NCBI GenBank assembly: GCA_023426245.1
Contig: JAFABB010000046.1
Span: 124,001-188,000 of the forward strand
DNA: 64,000 nucleotides
Reading direction: 5' to 3'
DNA from: Bacillota bacterium
Lineage (GTDB): Bacteria; Bacillota; UBA4882; UBA8346
Shown here: positions 17,483 to 26,286 of the stretch, in pieces
How positions within the stretch are numbered: position 1 is the first letter of the stretch
How the letters are laid out: the number at the start of each line of letters is the position of its first letter
The notes under the pieces: model-generated
What the model saw: only the letters and a program-made list of their open reading frames with translations
The model's database searches: none
What the model was told of the DNA's origin: nothing
Program-made: the position numbers and the translations under genes

Positions 17483-18315
17483 CTCAGACGGCAAGGAGAG
17501 AAGGTAAAATCAGCTCTTTAGGGTCCCAACAAATCGGGATCATTGGATGCGGCCACCTGGGCCAAACTCTGGCTCAAGTGTTGCTGGACAATCATTTCCC
17601 CAAGGAAAATTTGAAAGTGTCTTACGGCGGAAGTTCCACCACTCTTGAGAACATCCGGAAAAGTGGATTATTTGAAAACATAACCGATAATGATCAGCTT
17701 TGTAAAAAATCGGATATGATCTTTATTGCACTGAAATCGCAGAATTTTAAAGAATTGAAAAAGTTGGTTTTTCCCAAACGGGTGGTGGTTGTTTCCTGTA
17801 TGGCCGGTATTGCCATTAATTCTTTCCAAAGTGTTTTAGGAATTGATGTTTTTCGGATTATGCCCAGTGGACCTGATACAATTCTCAAAAAAAAGGGTAT
17901 CGTCGCTCTATTTCCCTATCAGGAGTTACTGGGGCGGTTCTTATTTGAAATGGGTTTTAAGGTCTATCAAGTGAGACGGGAAGAAGACCTGCATACTTTT
18001 ACAGCAGGAGTTTGCCTCCCGGCAGCCCTGCTGGCAGCCAAAGAATTAGATGGAACGATTGATAGGACAATCTTGGAAATTGAAAAAGACTACCCTGACT
18101 TTGGAACAATTTATCAATGGGCGATGGATATTCTACCGGACTTTGAAACAGAAGCTGAAAAAGATGAATATATTCGTAAAATGACGACCAAGGGCGGAAT
18201 CACGGAATGCATGATTGACAGTATATATAAAAACGAGGGGTTTTTAAGAGCTCTCAGAAAGGGGATAGCTCGAAGTAAAGCCATTTCGGAACAAGCCAAT
18301 ATATTTGACCTTTGA
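17479..18315 (+). CDS. NAD(P)-binding protein, pyrroline-5-carboxylate reductase-like
   Basis: A 278-aa protein with an N-terminal Rossmann fold (IGIIGCGHLGQTLAQVLL at about 19-36) and a ProC-like C-terminal helical region including MTTKGGITECMID, which corresponds to the dimer-interface motif of ProC (usually SPGGTT). The sequence is diverged and the spacing differs, so the substrate may not be pyrroline-5-carboxylate. Its context with a TrmB regulator and a TIGR04076 gene, rather than proA/proB, supports another role. Confidence 0.7.
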   Translation: MTQTARREGKISSLGSQQIGIIGCGHLGQTLAQVLLDNHFPKENLKVSYGGSSTTLENIRKSGLFENITDNDQLCKKSDMIFIALKSQNFKELKKLVFPKRVVVVSCMAGIAINSFQSVLGIDVFRIMPSGPDTILKKKGIVALFPYQELLGRFLFEMGFKVYQVRREEDLHTFTAGVCLPAALLAAKELDGTIDRTILEIEKDYPDFGTIYQWAMDILPDFETEAEKDEYIRKMTTKGGITECMIDSIYKNEGFLRALRKGIARSKAISEQANIFDL

Positions 18316-18447
18316 CAATTACTGTCCGGTAAACGAAATTCCTATTTTTTCCGCTATCATCCCCGGCTGGTTTTATTGTAAGATGTAGGCAATAAAATAA
18401 TCATGAGCTATGAAAGATAGTGGCTTGAAATGGGGGATATAGCAAGG

Positions 18448-18972
18448 ATGAGAAAATGGGTTATAAGCTTGATGGTTTTGGCTTTTTTGGTGACCGGTTC
18501 GATTGGAATCTATGCCAGGCCCCATAATCGGTTTGGAGATGGACCGCCCGGGAGATATTACGGCCCACCGGGCCCTCCGGTGAGACGATCGGAAAAAAAT
18601 GATGCCGCTTATGTTATTCATCGTACGGCAACAACGATTTCCAACGCCCAGAGGGCTGCCGAACGTGGCCGCCGGTACGAAGGTTTAGGAATGGCTATTG
18701 CCCATCAACGAAAGGCCAGGAATTTGTATTGGGAGGGTGCCTATAGACTAGCGATTTATCATTCCCTCCGCGCCCGGGATTTAGCTTTTCAGGTCGTGGC
18801 AATTAACCGGCAAAGGCCGCTTCGGGATTATTATTTCGATGACAGGGAAGAATACTATGTTCAAAGCGCTCCAAAGGGCAATAAAATTGATATCAGTATC
18901 GATAGTGTCAAAGTATTGGGCAAGGGAGATGCATTGGTCCGCCTTCACTTTGGATTGGATATCGATCAATAA
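18448..18972 (+). CDS. secreted protein of unknown function, paralog B
   Basis: About 174 aa, with signal peptide MRKWVISLMVLAF... to about residue 25, a Pro/Gly-rich linker, and the same helical core as the protein at 12852 (YVIHRTA, AQRAAERGRR, RKARNLYW, SLRARDLAFQVV). Its C-terminus differs: a beta-like segment KIDISIDSVKVLG...LVRLHFGLDID replaces the charged tail. I start it at ATG 18448 because GGGGGA is 10 nt upstream and the N-terminus then aligns with paralog A. Monocistronic, with its own terminator. Confidence 0.75.
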   Translation: MRKWVISLMVLAFLVTGSIGIYARPHNRFGDGPPGRYYGPPGPPVRRSEKNDAAYVIHRTATTISNAQRAAERGRRYEGLGMAIAHQRKARNLYWEGAYRLAIYHSLRARDLAFQVVAINRQRPLRDYYFDDREEYYVQSAPKGNKIDISIDSVKVLGKGDALVRLHFGLDIDQ

Positions 18973-19024
18973 CTTACCCAGAGAAAAAGGACGAAGGAAA
19001 TTATTTAAATAAAATTACATTTTT

Positions 19025-19054
19025 AACCGGTGAATTTAATCACCGGTTTTTTTA
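19025..19054 (+). terminator. rho-independent terminator after secreted paralog B
   Basis: AACCGGTGA (19025-19033), a 6-nt loop and TCACCGGTT (19040-19048) form a perfect 9-bp stem followed by a run of T residues. Confidence 0.9.
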
Positions 19055-19233
19055 TTTCCATTCCATTAAAAATATAAAAATCAGCGAAGGTTTATGTAAT
19101 TTATTCACAGAAATTCATTGAGGAAGACAATAAATATGGGTTGACTCATTGGGGAATTTGGTATTAAATTATCAAAAAAGGGTTTTTAAGATAAAAAGAA
19201 GTGGTTAGTTTATGAAAAGTAGGGGGTAATTGT

Positions 19234-19635
19234 ATGGCGATTGAATGGACGGAAGATTTGGCAGTTGGCGTTGATAAAATTGATGATCAGCACCGGGAAT
19301 TGTTTCATCAGATTAATCAATTGCTGGAGGCCTGCAATCAAAATAAAGGCCGTGAAGCCGTTGGTAAAATTATCGCCTTTTTAGGGGAATATGTGGTCAC
19401 CCATTTTGGTAGTGAAGAAGAGTTGATGCAAAAATATAATTATCCCGAATATAAGGTACATAAAACCCATCACACCCAATTTATCAACAGTTTTACAGAA
19501 TTAAAAGCCAAGTTTGATTCGGACGGCCACGGTCCTCATATTGTGATCATGACCAACCGGGTGGTGGTGGGTTGGCTAAATAGTCATATACGGAATGTTG
19601 ATAAATTATTGGGGGATTTTTTAAAAAGTCAATGA
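19234..19635 (+). CDS. bacteriohemerythrin
   Basis: A 133-aa stand-alone hemerythrin, a four-helix-bundle protein with a non-haem di-iron site that binds oxygen or senses it. All expected ligands are visible: His20, His57, Glu61, His76, His80, His118 and Asp123. It lies in the cytoplasm (no signal peptide). In anaerobes such proteins buffer or deliver oxygen. The gene is convergent with the encapsulin/desulfurase operon, which may also relate to oxygen or sulfur stress, but no direct link is shown. GGGGGTAATTGT precedes the ATG. Confidence 0.93.
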   Translation: MAIEWTEDLAVGVDKIDDQHRELFHQINQLLEACNQNKGREAVGKIIAFLGEYVVTHFGSEEELMQKYNYPEYKVHKTHHTQFINSFTELKAKFDSDGHGPHIVIMTNRVVVGWLNSHIRNVDKLLGDFLKSQ

Positions 19636-19639
19636 TAAG

Positions 19640-19700
19640 TTATTTCTGTGTCTCCGTGTCCGATTTCATTGGTCACAGAGGCACAGATTTCACAGAGGTT
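19640..19700. repeat. CACAGAG-type intergenic repeat
   Basis: The words TTTCTGTGTCTCCGTGTC and GTCACAGAGGCACAGA plus TTTCACAGAGG form an imperfect inverted repeat with direct sub-repeats between two convergent genes. Repeats of this wording occur in intergenic DNA of many bacteria. It may act as a bidirectional terminator. Confidence 0.45.
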
Positions 19701-19774
19701 AATACTGATTTTCACCCTTTCACTGGCCATGTTTTGCAAACGAATATGGATTGGGTTTACAAATAAATGGAAAA

Positions 19775-21316
19775 TCAAAAAGTTCTTGTCTGTTTGGCTA
19801 ACTTCTTCAATACCTGGGATAAAGTATCGACTTCTTCCTTGGTATTGTAAAGGCCTAAAGAAACCCGGACGCTTTCCGTTAATCCATACCTTTCTAATGT
19901 CGGCTGGGCGCAATGGTGGCCTGTGCGGACAGCTATACCTTCTCCTTCCAAGTGGTGCGCCACTTCATCCGGTGTGAAATTCCTCATAATGAATGAAAGA
20001 ACGCTAATTTTATTTTGCGGGGTGCCGATGATGCAGAGACCTGGGATTTTTAACAGAGATTCCATCGCATAACCGGTTAATTTTCGTTCATGCTCTTCGA
20101 TTTGATGGAAGCCGACTTTTTGAAGATAGTCAATGGCGGCTCCTAAGCCGATTGTATCGGCGATATTTCCGGTTCCGGCTTCAAATTTATAAGGGATGTT
20201 GTTATAAAGGGTATGATTGAAAGTAACATTTTTAATCATGCTCCCGCCGCCTTGCCAGGGTGGCATGGACTCCAATAAGGCTTTTTTCCCGTATAAAGCT
20301 CCAATACCGGTGGGCCCGTATATTTTGTGTCCGGAAAAGACATAAAAATCAGCATCCAGGCTTTTGACATTCACCGGTAAGTGAGGAACGCCCTGTGCAC
20401 CATCAACCAGGACTAAGGCCCGGTTGGCATGGGCGGTTTGAATCATTTCCGCTAATGGATTGATGGTCCCCAGTACATTGGATACATGAGTAATGGCCAC
20501 CATACGGGTACGTAATGAGAAGAGCCTTTGATATTCATCCAGCAAAATCTCGCCGCGATCATTGATTGGAATGACTTTGATTACCGCTTTTTTTTCCTGG
20601 CGCAAAATCTGCCAGGGCACAATATTGGAATGGTGCTCCATTTGGGAGATCAGGATTTCATCGCCCGGATGAATATTCATCCTACCCCAAGCCTGGGCAA
20701 CCAGGTTGATGGCTTCCGTTGTTCCGCGCAAGAAAATGATTTCCTCCGGAGAAGATGCCCCCAGGTGTCGCTGGACCTTTTCCCGGGCGTTTTCATAGGC
20801 CGAGGTCGCTTGTTTGGCCAGGGTATGAGTTGCCCGGTGGACGTTGGAATTGTAACCGGCGTAAAATTGGCTTAAACTGTCAATGACAGCCTGAGGTTTT
20901 TGAGTCGTTGCCGCATTGTCAAACCAAATCAAAGGTTTCCCATTCACTTCTTGATTTAAGATCGGGAAATCTTGGCGTAATGCCTGGATTCCCTTGGATT
21001 CGTTGGAAGAAGCCGGTGATGGTTCCTCGTTCTCCTCTTTTGGCGGTTTCGGCAGAAAATAATAATCGGGATTAGCAGTTGAAACCAGTCGGGCTGAGGC
21101 CGCATCGGATGAAAGTGATTGGGCCTTCTCCGGTGATTCGGTTGATAAATCGGATGGCATCATCGGTTGAAAATTTTCGGTTTTCGGTGTTTCCGGAGTT
21201 TTGCCATGATATAAATCATTGGCCCAATGAAGAATCACCTCGGGATCTAAGATATTGGCTGCAGTTTGTTGATTTTCACGGATAGGTTGCTCCCCGGTTA
21301 AATTACACATCGTCAT
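19775..21316 (-). CDS. family 2A encapsulin cargo: SufS-like cysteine desulfurase
   Basis: About 513 aa. The catalytic domain (about 109-513) is a group II, SufS-type cysteine desulfurase: substrate loop EHHSN (His228/229), VDGAQG (Asp305), PLP lysine Lys331 in SGHK, and the persulfide cysteine Cys469 in RTGHHCAQP. The first about 108 residues are an extra low-complexity, Pro/Ser/Glu-rich region with two hydrophobic islands, ILDPEVILHWANDLYHG and NPDYYFLPKPP. Ordinary SufS lacks this region. In the Synechococcus elongatus 2A system the disordered N-terminal domain directs loading into the shell. Start: ATG 21316, with GAGGTGGG 8 nt upstream inside the shell gene. The 14-nt overlap suggests translational coupling. 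Confidence 0.92.
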   Translation of the reverse strand: MTMCNLTGEQPIRENQQTAANILDPEVILHWANDLYHGKTPETPKTENFQPMMPSDLSTESPEKAQSLSSDAASARLVSTANPDYYFLPKPPKEENEEPSPASSNESKGIQALRQDFPILNQEVNGKPLIWFDNAATTQKPQAVIDSLSQFYAGYNSNVHRATHTLAKQATSAYENAREKVQRHLGASSPEEIIFLRGTTEAINLVAQAWGRMNIHPGDEILISQMEHHSNIVPWQILRQEKKAVIKVIPINDRGEILLDEYQRLFSLRTRMVAITHVSNVLGTINPLAEMIQTAHANRALVLVDGAQGVPHLPVNVKSLDADFYVFSGHKIYGPTGIGALYGKKALLESMPPWQGGGSMIKNVTFNHTLYNNIPYKFEAGTGNIADTIGLGAAIDYLQKVGFHQIEEHERKLTGYAMESLLKIPGLCIIGTPQNKISVLSFIMRNFTPDEVAHHLEGEGIAVRTGHHCAQPTLERYGLTESVRVSLGLYNTKEEVDTLSQVLKKLAKQTRTF

Positions 21317-22286
21317 GATAATGACCCACCTCAACATTTTCCAACATGCCGAGAGCATCACCGGTTAATACTGCGGTTGAGAAATACAGACTCAAGACGT
21401 AATGAGCGATGGATTGACTATCAATGCCGCTAAATTTAACAGTCAAACTGGGCGCATGTTGTTCCTCCGGGATGCCGGGTTGGTGGATACCGATAACGCC
21501 TTGTTCGCTTTCACCCACCCTCATTAACAGGATTGAAGTTTTACCGCTCGCAGCCTGAGTCCAGGCTTTGCCGTCAACCAATAGTTTATCGCAGGGAACG
21601 AGGGGTACACCCCGCCAGGTAATGAAAGGCGATCCAAATAGATTGACGGCAACGGGCGGCACTCCTCTGAGGGTACATTCACGGCCAAAAGCAGCAATCG
21701 CTTTCGGATGGGCTAAAAAGAAAGCCGGTTTTTTCCATACCTTAGCCAGGAGTTCATCCAAATCATCGGGAGTGGGGACGCCCCTTCTGGATTTAATCCG
21801 CATTTGGGGAGCCACCGAATGAAGCAGACCGAATTCTTGATTATTCACAATTTCCCATTCCTGGCGTTCCTTCATGGCCTCAATGGTCAGACGCATTTGC
21901 TCATTGAGCTGATGCAGGGGATTATTATAAATATCGGCGACCCGGGTATGGATTCGTAAAATGGTTTGAATGATATTTAACGGAAACTCCTGCGGGTTTT
22001 CTTCATAATCGGCGAAGGCATGGGGCAAAGCCGGCTGGCCCTGATGGCAAGACATTAATTGGATGGATTTTTCACCATATTCGTTGCAATCCGGGCTGTT
22101 GGAAGCTTTCCGGATGGCATTAACGCGATAAGTTCCGGCCTCAACCGCTACCCAAGGCAGAAATGTCAGCAACCAGCGGGGAGAGATCCCTTCCATCATG
22201 GGGATGGACATTGTAGTATGGGATAAGTTAGCGGCTGATTTTATATTTAGGCAACTTTGAGTTGTCAGATCATCATTTTTGTTCAC
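21303..22286 (-). CDS. family 2A encapsulin shell protein (SrpI-like)
   Basis: A 327-aa HK97-fold protein that assembles a protein nanocompartment. It matches SrpI of Synechococcus along most of its length in my memory: ISPRWLLTFLPWVAVEAGTY, LRLTIEAMKERQEWEI, PTPDDLDELLAKVWKKPAFF, ITWRGVPLVPCDK and LRVGESEQGVIGIHQP. It has no cyclic-nucleotide-binding insert, which distinguishes family 2A from 2B. Start: GTG 22286, with GGAGGT 8 nt upstream. The desulfurase cargo gene follows with overlap. The pair should store or manage sulfane sulfur. No serine acetyltransferase or rhodanese gene lies nearby. Confidence 0.94.
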   Translation of the reverse strand: MNKNDDLTTQSCLNIKSAANLSHTTMSIPMMEGISPRWLLTFLPWVAVEAGTYRVNAIRKASNSPDCNEYGEKSIQLMSCHQGQPALPHAFADYEENPQEFPLNIIQTILRIHTRVADIYNNPLHQLNEQMRLTIEAMKERQEWEIVNNQEFGLLHSVAPQMRIKSRRGVPTPDDLDELLAKVWKKPAFFLAHPKAIAAFGRECTLRGVPPVAVNLFGSPFITWRGVPLVPCDKLLVDGKAWTQAASGKTSILLMRVGESEQGVIGIHQPGIPEEQHAPSLTVKFSGIDSQSIAHYVLSLYFSTAVLTGDALGMLENVEVGHYHDDV

Positions 22287-23080
22287 TGCAAACGACCTCC
22301 ATTTGTCATTTACGATTTCCTCATATTCAGTAACAATATATGATTACGGAAGGGAAAACGCCAGTCAAAATGCGCAGGACGAAGGCATGGATGTGGGGCG
22401 GTTCGAGCGACATACGGTTACATGAAACAAAAATTTGCCTGACCTGGTATAGATGATGTTTTTCTCGGGAAAACGGCTAATTTAATTGTGTTAGATCTTT
22501 TTCGGGCAAAAAGGGAATAAAAGGCAGAAAGAAGGTTGAATGGAATGGCACTTATTTACTCTATATGTACTTGATGAAACAATGGCTCAAAGTATCGAAA
22601 AAAATTAAACTGAGGAAAATCCCGATACTATCCAGACAGATATTAAAGCCTGCAAGGCAAGAATTATCTGAGGATTCTTTCTCTATATCACTAGTAACAA
22701 TAAGTATCGCCTGATTTATGGAATTTTTCACTCATTTTTCTCAAAACTTGCTTTTGATTCCAATGAGCGGTATTATTTTGATTTTGCCTATTTCAGTCAT
22801 TTCGTGGGTGTCAGGCTCAAAGAACTTTTCTTGCTTTTCTGGTTGGGTAATCGATTCTTAGCGGTTTATATACCGATAGTCATTTTGAGCACATCCCAAT
22901 TCCATTTTTTATCTTTCTATTGATCACGCGTTTTTATTATAATAGTCTAGTTTATCATCGATGCTCATTAAATTTAATTAGTACCTTTTGCGATGTATAA
23001 TATAGTAAAATTAATTGTAGCGAGGATCCTATATATACACTTTTTTATCGTCATCAAATTTACAGGAGGCCTTATGTATT
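22287..23080. other. 794-bp intergenic region without a convincing gene
   Basis: The region separates the divergent encapsulin and FadR-type genes and must hold both promoters. Only short frames exist, for example a 22-codon frame at about 22543 and a hydrophobic 47-codon frame at 22718-22861 with no RBS. TATAAT boxes occur at 22938-22943 and 22996-23001 on the + strand, without good -35 partners. Its base composition and broken frames suggest old, decayed coding DNA, but I recognise no family. Confidence 0.4.
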
Positions 23081-23785
23081 ATGTATATGGAAGATAAAGA
23101 TAATAATAGTCGTCCACTAATTGAAAAAACCGCAGAACGTTTAATACAATATATTATTAACCAGGACTTAAAAAAAGGTGATAAACTTCCAAATGAACGG
23201 GAATTGGGAGGGCTGCTGGAAGTTGGGCGCGGTACATTACGTGAAGCATTGCGTATATTGACTTCCCATAATATTCTGGAAGTTCGTCACGGAGCCGGTA
23301 TTTTTATATCGGATAAAAATGGGGTACCCGATGACCCGTTGGGATTAACTTTTATTAAGGACAAGCGGAAGTTAATGGATGACTTGCTTGATTTTAGAAT
23401 TTGGATTGAACCAAGAGTTGCCGCATTAGCTGCACAATATGCAAATGGAAAAGATGTTGAAGAATTGGAACAATTATGTAATGCGGTGGATGAACATATT
23501 TTGGCTGGTAAATCTCACATTCAGAAAGATAAGGAGTTTCATGGTAAAATTGCCGAATGTAGCCGCAATTTAATTATGCCCAATCTCTTACCGATACTTC
23601 ATAGCGCAATCAACCTTTTTGTAAAAGAAACCGGTTGCAGCTTGCCTGCCGAAACAATGAAAACGCACCATGCCATCCTGAATGCAATTAAGGAAAAAGA
23701 TGCAACAGCAGCTTATGATGCTATGTTTTTACACCTGATATATAATCGCGATCGGTTACGTGAAAGAGTATTTCTTCAACAATAG
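23081..23785 (+). CDS. FadR/GntR-family regulator (GntR HTH + FCD domain)
   Basis: A 234-aa transcription factor. The winged helix covers about residues 12-75 (GDKLPNERELGGLLEVGRGT, LREALRIL), followed by an all-helical FCD ligand domain (about 95-225) that in this family binds carboxylic or sugar acids through a metal. AGGAGG is 11 nt before ATG 23081. The next gene on the same strand is an IlvD/Edd dehydratase, a frequent partner of FadR-type regulators in sugar-acid catabolism. Confidence 0.88.
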   Translation: MYMEDKDNNSRPLIEKTAERLIQYIINQDLKKGDKLPNERELGGLLEVGRGTLREALRILTSHNILEVRHGAGIFISDKNGVPDDPLGLTFIKDKRKLMDDLLDFRIWIEPRVAALAAQYANGKDVEELEQLCNAVDEHILAGKSHIQKDKEFHGKIAECSRNLIMPNLLPILHSAINLFVKETGCSLPAETMKTHHAILNAIKEKDATAAYDAMFLHLIYNRDRLRERVFLQQ

Positions 23786-23864
23786 GTTGATTGATAGTTC
23801 AATATGAAGTATAATTTCATTTAAAAGTGATCATACCTCTTTTGGTGAGAAATTAAGTTTGTGA

Positions 23865-23892
23865 AAAGGGGATATTTATTAAATATCCCTTT
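23865..23892 (+). terminator. hairpin terminator after the FadR-type gene
   Basis: AAAGGG-g-ATATTT (23865-23877) pairs with AAATAT-CCCTTT (23881-23892) with one bulged G and a 3-nt loop. The T tract after it is weak, so termination may be partial. Confidence 0.55.
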
Positions 23893-24058
23893 AATCATGT
23901 CTGTTCTTACAAGCAAGAAGGCCTATTGTTCAATTCATGGTGGGAAAATAGTGAAAGAGGTATCATCTATTTTCTTGCTGATGGAATGAATTCCACGAAT
24001 GTATCGATGAGTTCTACGCTAAGAATTAACAAATTTTTTCCAGAAAGGATATTCATCT

Positions 24059-25774
24059 ATGATCAGCCAGGATGTTCGTAAAATCGCCCCGGAAATGGAT
24101 CCGCTTCGGATGGGTATGGGATGGAAAGAAGCCGATCTTTCCAAACCGCAAATTTTAATTGAAAGCACTTTTGGAGATAGCCATCCGGGTAGTGCACATC
24201 TTTTGCAACTGGTTAATGATGCTGCAGAAGCTGTCTATCAGGAGGGGGGTAAGGCATCGCGATACTTTGCGACGGATATTTGCGATGGTATGTCACAAGG
24301 ACATGATGGAATTAATTATTCTTTGGCTTCCCGTGATACTATCTGTAATCTAATTGAAATTCACGCCAATGCCACACCTTTTGATGCCGGAGTGTTTATT
24401 TCGAGTTGTGATAAAGCAGTGCCTGCTCACTTAATGGCAATTGGACGCATTAATATTCCATCGATTCTTGTGACCGGTGGTGTAATGAAAGCAGGCCCTG
24501 ATCTCTTAACTCTGGAACAGATCGGCATGTATAGCGCGATGTATCAACGAGGAGAGATTAGTGAAGAAAAATTAACCTATTACAAACACCATGCGTGTCC
24601 ATCGTGTGGAGCGTGTTCGTTTATGGGAACTGCATCGACAATGCAGATAATGGGAGAATCGCTTGGCTTGATGCTTCCTGGAAGTGCTCTGATGCCTGCA
24701 ACTTGTTCTGATTTAAATGATGTTGCAAGAAAAGCAGGCCAACAAGGAGTTAAATTAGCGTATCTGGGATTAAAACCCAGGGATATCGTCACCATGAAAT
24801 CTTTTGAAAATGCGATTATGGTTCATGCGGCAATTTCTGGTTCAACTAATACGTTATTACATATTCCCGCAATCGCCCATGAGTTTGGATTGGATATCGA
24901 TGCCGATATGTTCGATAAGATTCACCGCAATGCTCATTATCTTTTAAATATTCGTCCGGCTGGAAAATGGCCTGCTGAATATTTCTATTATGCCGGCGGT
25001 GTACCCCGGATTATGGAAGAAATCGAAAGTATGTTAAATCTTGACGTGATCACAGTTACCGGTAAAACATTAGGCGAGAACCTTGAAGATCTAAAGGAAA
25101 ATGGCTTTTATGAAAAATGCGATATCTACCTCAACAAACTGGGCATAAAGTATACGGAGGTTATTCATCCATTTGATAATCCAATCGGTAAAAACGGCAC
25201 CATCGCCATACTGAAAGGAAATCTCGCCCCTGGAGGGGCTGTGGTCAAACACAGTGCGGTACCGAAGGAAATGTTTCAGGCTGTTTTAAAAGCCAAACCC
25301 TTCGATTGCGAAGAAGATGCTATTGAGGCGGTGATTAAACACGCAATTCAGCCTGGTGATGCAGTATTTATCCGCTATGAAGGGCCTAAAGGCAACGGTA
25401 TGCCTGAAATGTTCTATACTACCGAAGCGATCTCCTCGGATCCGGAACTGGCCGCATCCATTGCCTTAATTACCGACGGACGATTTTCCGGCGCATCCAA
25501 AGGCCCTGCAATTGGGCATGTTTCACCGGAAGCGGCCGATGGTGGTCCAATTGCTTTAGTGGAGGAAGATGATCTGATAGAAATCAATATTCCGGCAAGA
25601 GTTCTCCGAATTGTTGGTATTCAAGGTCAACCTCGAACCGAGCGGGAAATAGAGGAAATCCTGGAACAACGTAAAAAGAATTGGAAACTTCGGGAAGCGA
25701 AATATCGTTCTGGGGTTTTGAAGATTTTTTCCGAACATGCGGTTTCTCCTATGATGGGCGGATACATGAAATAA
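24059..25774 (+). CDS. IlvD/Edd-family dehydratase (probable sugar-acid dehydratase)
   Basis: A 571-aa iron-sulfur dehydratase that removes water from a 2,3-dihydroxy acid to give a 2-keto acid. Conserved parts: GDSHPG, CDGMSQGHDGINYSLASRD, SSCDKAVPAHLMA (cluster Cys and the Lys usually carbamylated), CPSCGACSFMGTAST, and TDGRFSGASKGPAIGH with the catalytic Ser. The sequence is diverged from both IlvD and Edd, and the FadR-type regulator next door favours an aldonate such as xylonate, arabinonate or gluconate over branched-chain synthesis. AGAAAGGA precedes ATG 24059. Confidence 0.85.
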   Translation: MISQDVRKIAPEMDPLRMGMGWKEADLSKPQILIESTFGDSHPGSAHLLQLVNDAAEAVYQEGGKASRYFATDICDGMSQGHDGINYSLASRDTICNLIEIHANATPFDAGVFISSCDKAVPAHLMAIGRINIPSILVTGGVMKAGPDLLTLEQIGMYSAMYQRGEISEEKLTYYKHHACPSCGACSFMGTASTMQIMGESLGLMLPGSALMPATCSDLNDVARKAGQQGVKLAYLGLKPRDIVTMKSFENAIMVHAAISGSTNTLLHIPAIAHEFGLDIDADMFDKIHRNAHYLLNIRPAGKWPAEYFYYAGGVPRIMEEIESMLNLDVITVTGKTLGENLEDLKENGFYEKCDIYLNKLGIKYTEVIHPFDNPIGKNGTIAILKGNLAPGGAVVKHSAVPKEMFQAVLKAKPFDCEEDAIEAVIKHAIQPGDAVFIRYEGPKGNGMPEMFYTTEAISSDPELAASIALITDGRFSGASKGPAIGHVSPEAADGGPIALVEEDDLIEINIPARVLRIVGIQGQPRTEREIEEILEQRKKNWKLREAKYRSGVLKIFSEHAVSPMMGGYMK

Positions 25775-26286
25775 ATGGGTGCAAGACCGTTTCTTAGGAG
25801 GATTCCTTTAAATTCTGTTTCTAAAGTGAAAGGAAACAAAAAGTTTGGGAATAAGTTTTAATATGGGGAGGAATTGTCGATCCGTTGAGGAACCTTTTTC
25901 TTAAGGGTAATGGATTCATTGGCGGTCGAACATTATAGAAATGATGTTGGCAAAAATATTGAAATAAAAGAGGTTCATCTATACTGTAAGCTACTATTGC
26001 GGCAAGGAAATAATAAATAGTATTTGCTTCTTACAGATTTTACATTTATCATATTTGTAATTAATTTTAAACGAAAAGTAAGTTTTGTATAATGAAAAGA
26101 ATTATAAGTTCCATGGTATGACGTTTTAGTATTTTTCGGGAAAATGTATAAAGTGGGAGTATTAATTTAGTTAAATAGTCAGGGAAAATAGTTAAAATAT
26201 TGTAGATATTTGAGATAACCCATGTATGACGGTTGGCGTGATCCAACCAGTGCAGATTATCGGATAAATTTGTTGAGGAGCTTCGT
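25775..26286. other. 512-bp intergenic region, no convincing gene
   Basis: AT-rich DNA with many stops in all frames. The only candidate is a 36-codon frame beginning near 25911 (MDSLAVEHYRNDV...), with a poor RBS. A TATAAT box lies near 26088 (GTTTTGTATAATG) and could belong to the LacI gene promoter. No repeat or operator stands out. Confidence 0.4.

Noticed and set aside
22543..22608. 22-codon frame MEWHLFTLYVLDET... resembling a KaiB start
   Set aside because: Only the first dozen residues look KaiB-like. The downstream sequence does not continue the family in any frame, so this is chance.
22718..22861. 47-codon hydrophobic + strand frame
   Set aside because: No RBS, AT-driven hydrophobicity and no recognisable pattern.
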